A stretch of 64,000 nt of DNA. Source: Acidobacteriota bacterium (GTDB lineage Bacteria > Acidobacteriota > Holophagae > Holophagales > Holophagaceae). The notes beneath the pieces are model-generated. The model saw only the letters and a program-made list of their open reading frames with translations, was not told the origin of the DNA and ran no database searches. The position numbers and the translations under genes are program-made. Positions 63,289 through 64,000 of the stretch are shown in pieces. Positions within the stretch are counted from its first letter, which is position 1. The number at the start of each line of letters is the position of its first letter. The DNA is taken from NCBI GenBank assembly GCA_005788175.1, contig SXYX01000014.1:213277-277276 (forward strand), given 5' to 3'.

Positions 63289-64000
63289 TTACACGCGAGG
63301 AGTTTCGGGCGGTAGCGGCTCGAAACTGAACAAAATAGGGTCGATAATTTTTTCTATAAAAACCTTCACTTGTTCGGGGGCCCGTCCTACCAGTCTCTCT
63401 GGCTTTAATAACACTTCTATATCACTAATCTCTAAGCCCCATGATCGGTCTTCGGCAAGCAGTGATGTAAGGGGATTGGGTTTCCCGTGATGTATTTCTT
63501 CCATGGCTTTGAGGGCGCTTTCTCTAAACCTAGCGTGTAGGGTTTGTCGATCACCACCTCTTTTTGTAGCCTCCATCAATAAGATTTCGGCGCACAAAAA
63601 AGGTAGTTCGCGACGCAGATTGGCATCAATCATCGGTGTGTGGACCAAGAGGCCCTCGGCAATATTTTGGTAAAGAATTAAAATCGAGTCGACTGCGAGA
63701 AATCCTTGAGAAATTGTCAATCGGCGGTGCGCGCTATCGTCTAGGGTTCTTTCGAGCCATTGATTAGAAGATGTTTGATAAGTACTTGGCATTAGGCCTG
63801 TAATAAAACGCGCTAGACTCACAATGCGTTCTGAACGCATAGGATTGCGCTTGTACGGCATCGCGCTCGAACCCACTTGTTCTTTGTCAAAGGGCTCTTC
63901 AATTTCTCTAAGGTGTTGTAAGAGGCGGATATCATTTGCGAATTTACTTGAACTGCTGGCGATACCACACAAAATTTGTCCTATGCGATCCTCGAGTTTA
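63289..64000 (-). CDS. purB: Adenylosuccinate lyase, C-terminal part (5' end beyond the window)
   Basis: About 237 residues visible, the frame remaining open to the window edge. Fumarase-superfamily signature GSSAMPYKRNPMRSER (SSxMPxKxNP) with the catalytic Ser, and LERTLDDSAHRRLTISQGF, LRRELPFLCAEILL and PERLVGRAPEQV follow as in PurB. It cleaves adenylosuccinate and SAICAR in purine synthesis. Upstream gene of the ASADH-like and ferredoxin genes, 9 bp apart. Confidence 0.93.
   Translation of the reverse strand, partial: KLEDRIGQILCGIASSSSKFANDIRLLQHLREIEEPFDKEQVGSSAMPYKRNPMRSERIVSLARFITGLMPSTYQTSSNQWLERTLDDSAHRRLTISQGFLAVDSILILYQNIAEGLLVHTPMIDANLRRELPFLCAEILLMEATKRGGDRQTLHARFRESALKAMEEIHHGKPNPLTSLLAEDRSWGLEISDIEVLLKPERLVGRAPEQVKVFIEKIIDPILFSFEPLPPETPRV

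Overview
The window comes from a Gram-negative, probably Acidobacteriota-like bacterium; a Holophagae-type lineage is a guess with only modest support. The grounds are two large Oar-like TonB-dependent receptors with an N-terminal carboxypeptidase-regulatory-like domain, small outer-membrane barrel proteins, a Vps10/sortilin-type BNR-repeat exoprotein, a CBM9-like/DUF5916 protein, a DUF1800-DUF1501 pair, ThyX, a complete mre/mrd wall-elongation cluster and an overall AT-leaning composition. No phage, plasmid, CRISPR or insertion-sequence signature was seen. The window reads as chromosome.

Layout. 1-3600: peptide deformylase (cut by the left edge), a PpiD/SurA-type chaperone and serS. 3600-8110: leftward outer-membrane operon (barrel protein, 1042-aa TonB receptor, second barrel protein). 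8110-11230: leftward regulatory block of a secreted protein, a lone receiver domain and a MerR/CarH-like B12-type regulator, with two pairs of near-identical palindromes around it. 11340-14760: a second TonB receptor. 14760-15900: membrane-anchored protein, tRNA-Phe and a glutaredoxin. 15950-24520: rightward mreB-mreC-mreD-mrdA-rodA-ligA and a cystathionine gamma-synthase/lyase. 24520-31700: leftward BNR exoprotein, LytTR regulator, LytS-type kinase, MarC protein and an alkaline-phosphatase-family enzyme. 31700-39200: leftward housekeeping run of thiG, folC, parB, parA, dapF, a ftsB-like gene, eno and a TrpC-like gene with a histone-like lysine-rich tail. 39500-43090: rnc, an MsbA-type ABC exporter and queA. 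43090-47710: accessory surface/redox locus (cupredoxin lipoprotein, cytochrome-like lipoprotein, DUF1800, DUF1501) sitting on an imperfect duplication of the queA 3' end and lipoprotein 5' end. 47780-52360: degenerate metallophosphoesterase, DUF192, DUF5916-type protein and thyX. 52420-58840: transaldolase, carboxyltransferase, a secreted unknown, an MBL hydrolase and a compact FHA / TPR / zinc-ribbon membrane operon. 58870-64000: APC permease, lipA, NapG-type ferredoxin, an aspartate-semialdehyde-dehydrogenase-like protein without the catalytic cysteine, and purB (cut by the right edge).

The most unusual items are: (1) the TrpC-like protein, whose expected catalytic lysines, Asn and Ser are replaced and whose C-terminus is a lysine-rich tail with its own Shine-Dalgarno and ATG; (2) the CarH-like regulator with two pairs of duplicated palindromes; (3) the duplication that underlies the cupredoxin/cytochrome/DUF1800/DUF1501 locus; and (4) several enzyme relatives that look catalytically dead. 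All functional statements are by reading motifs; no database search was possible.
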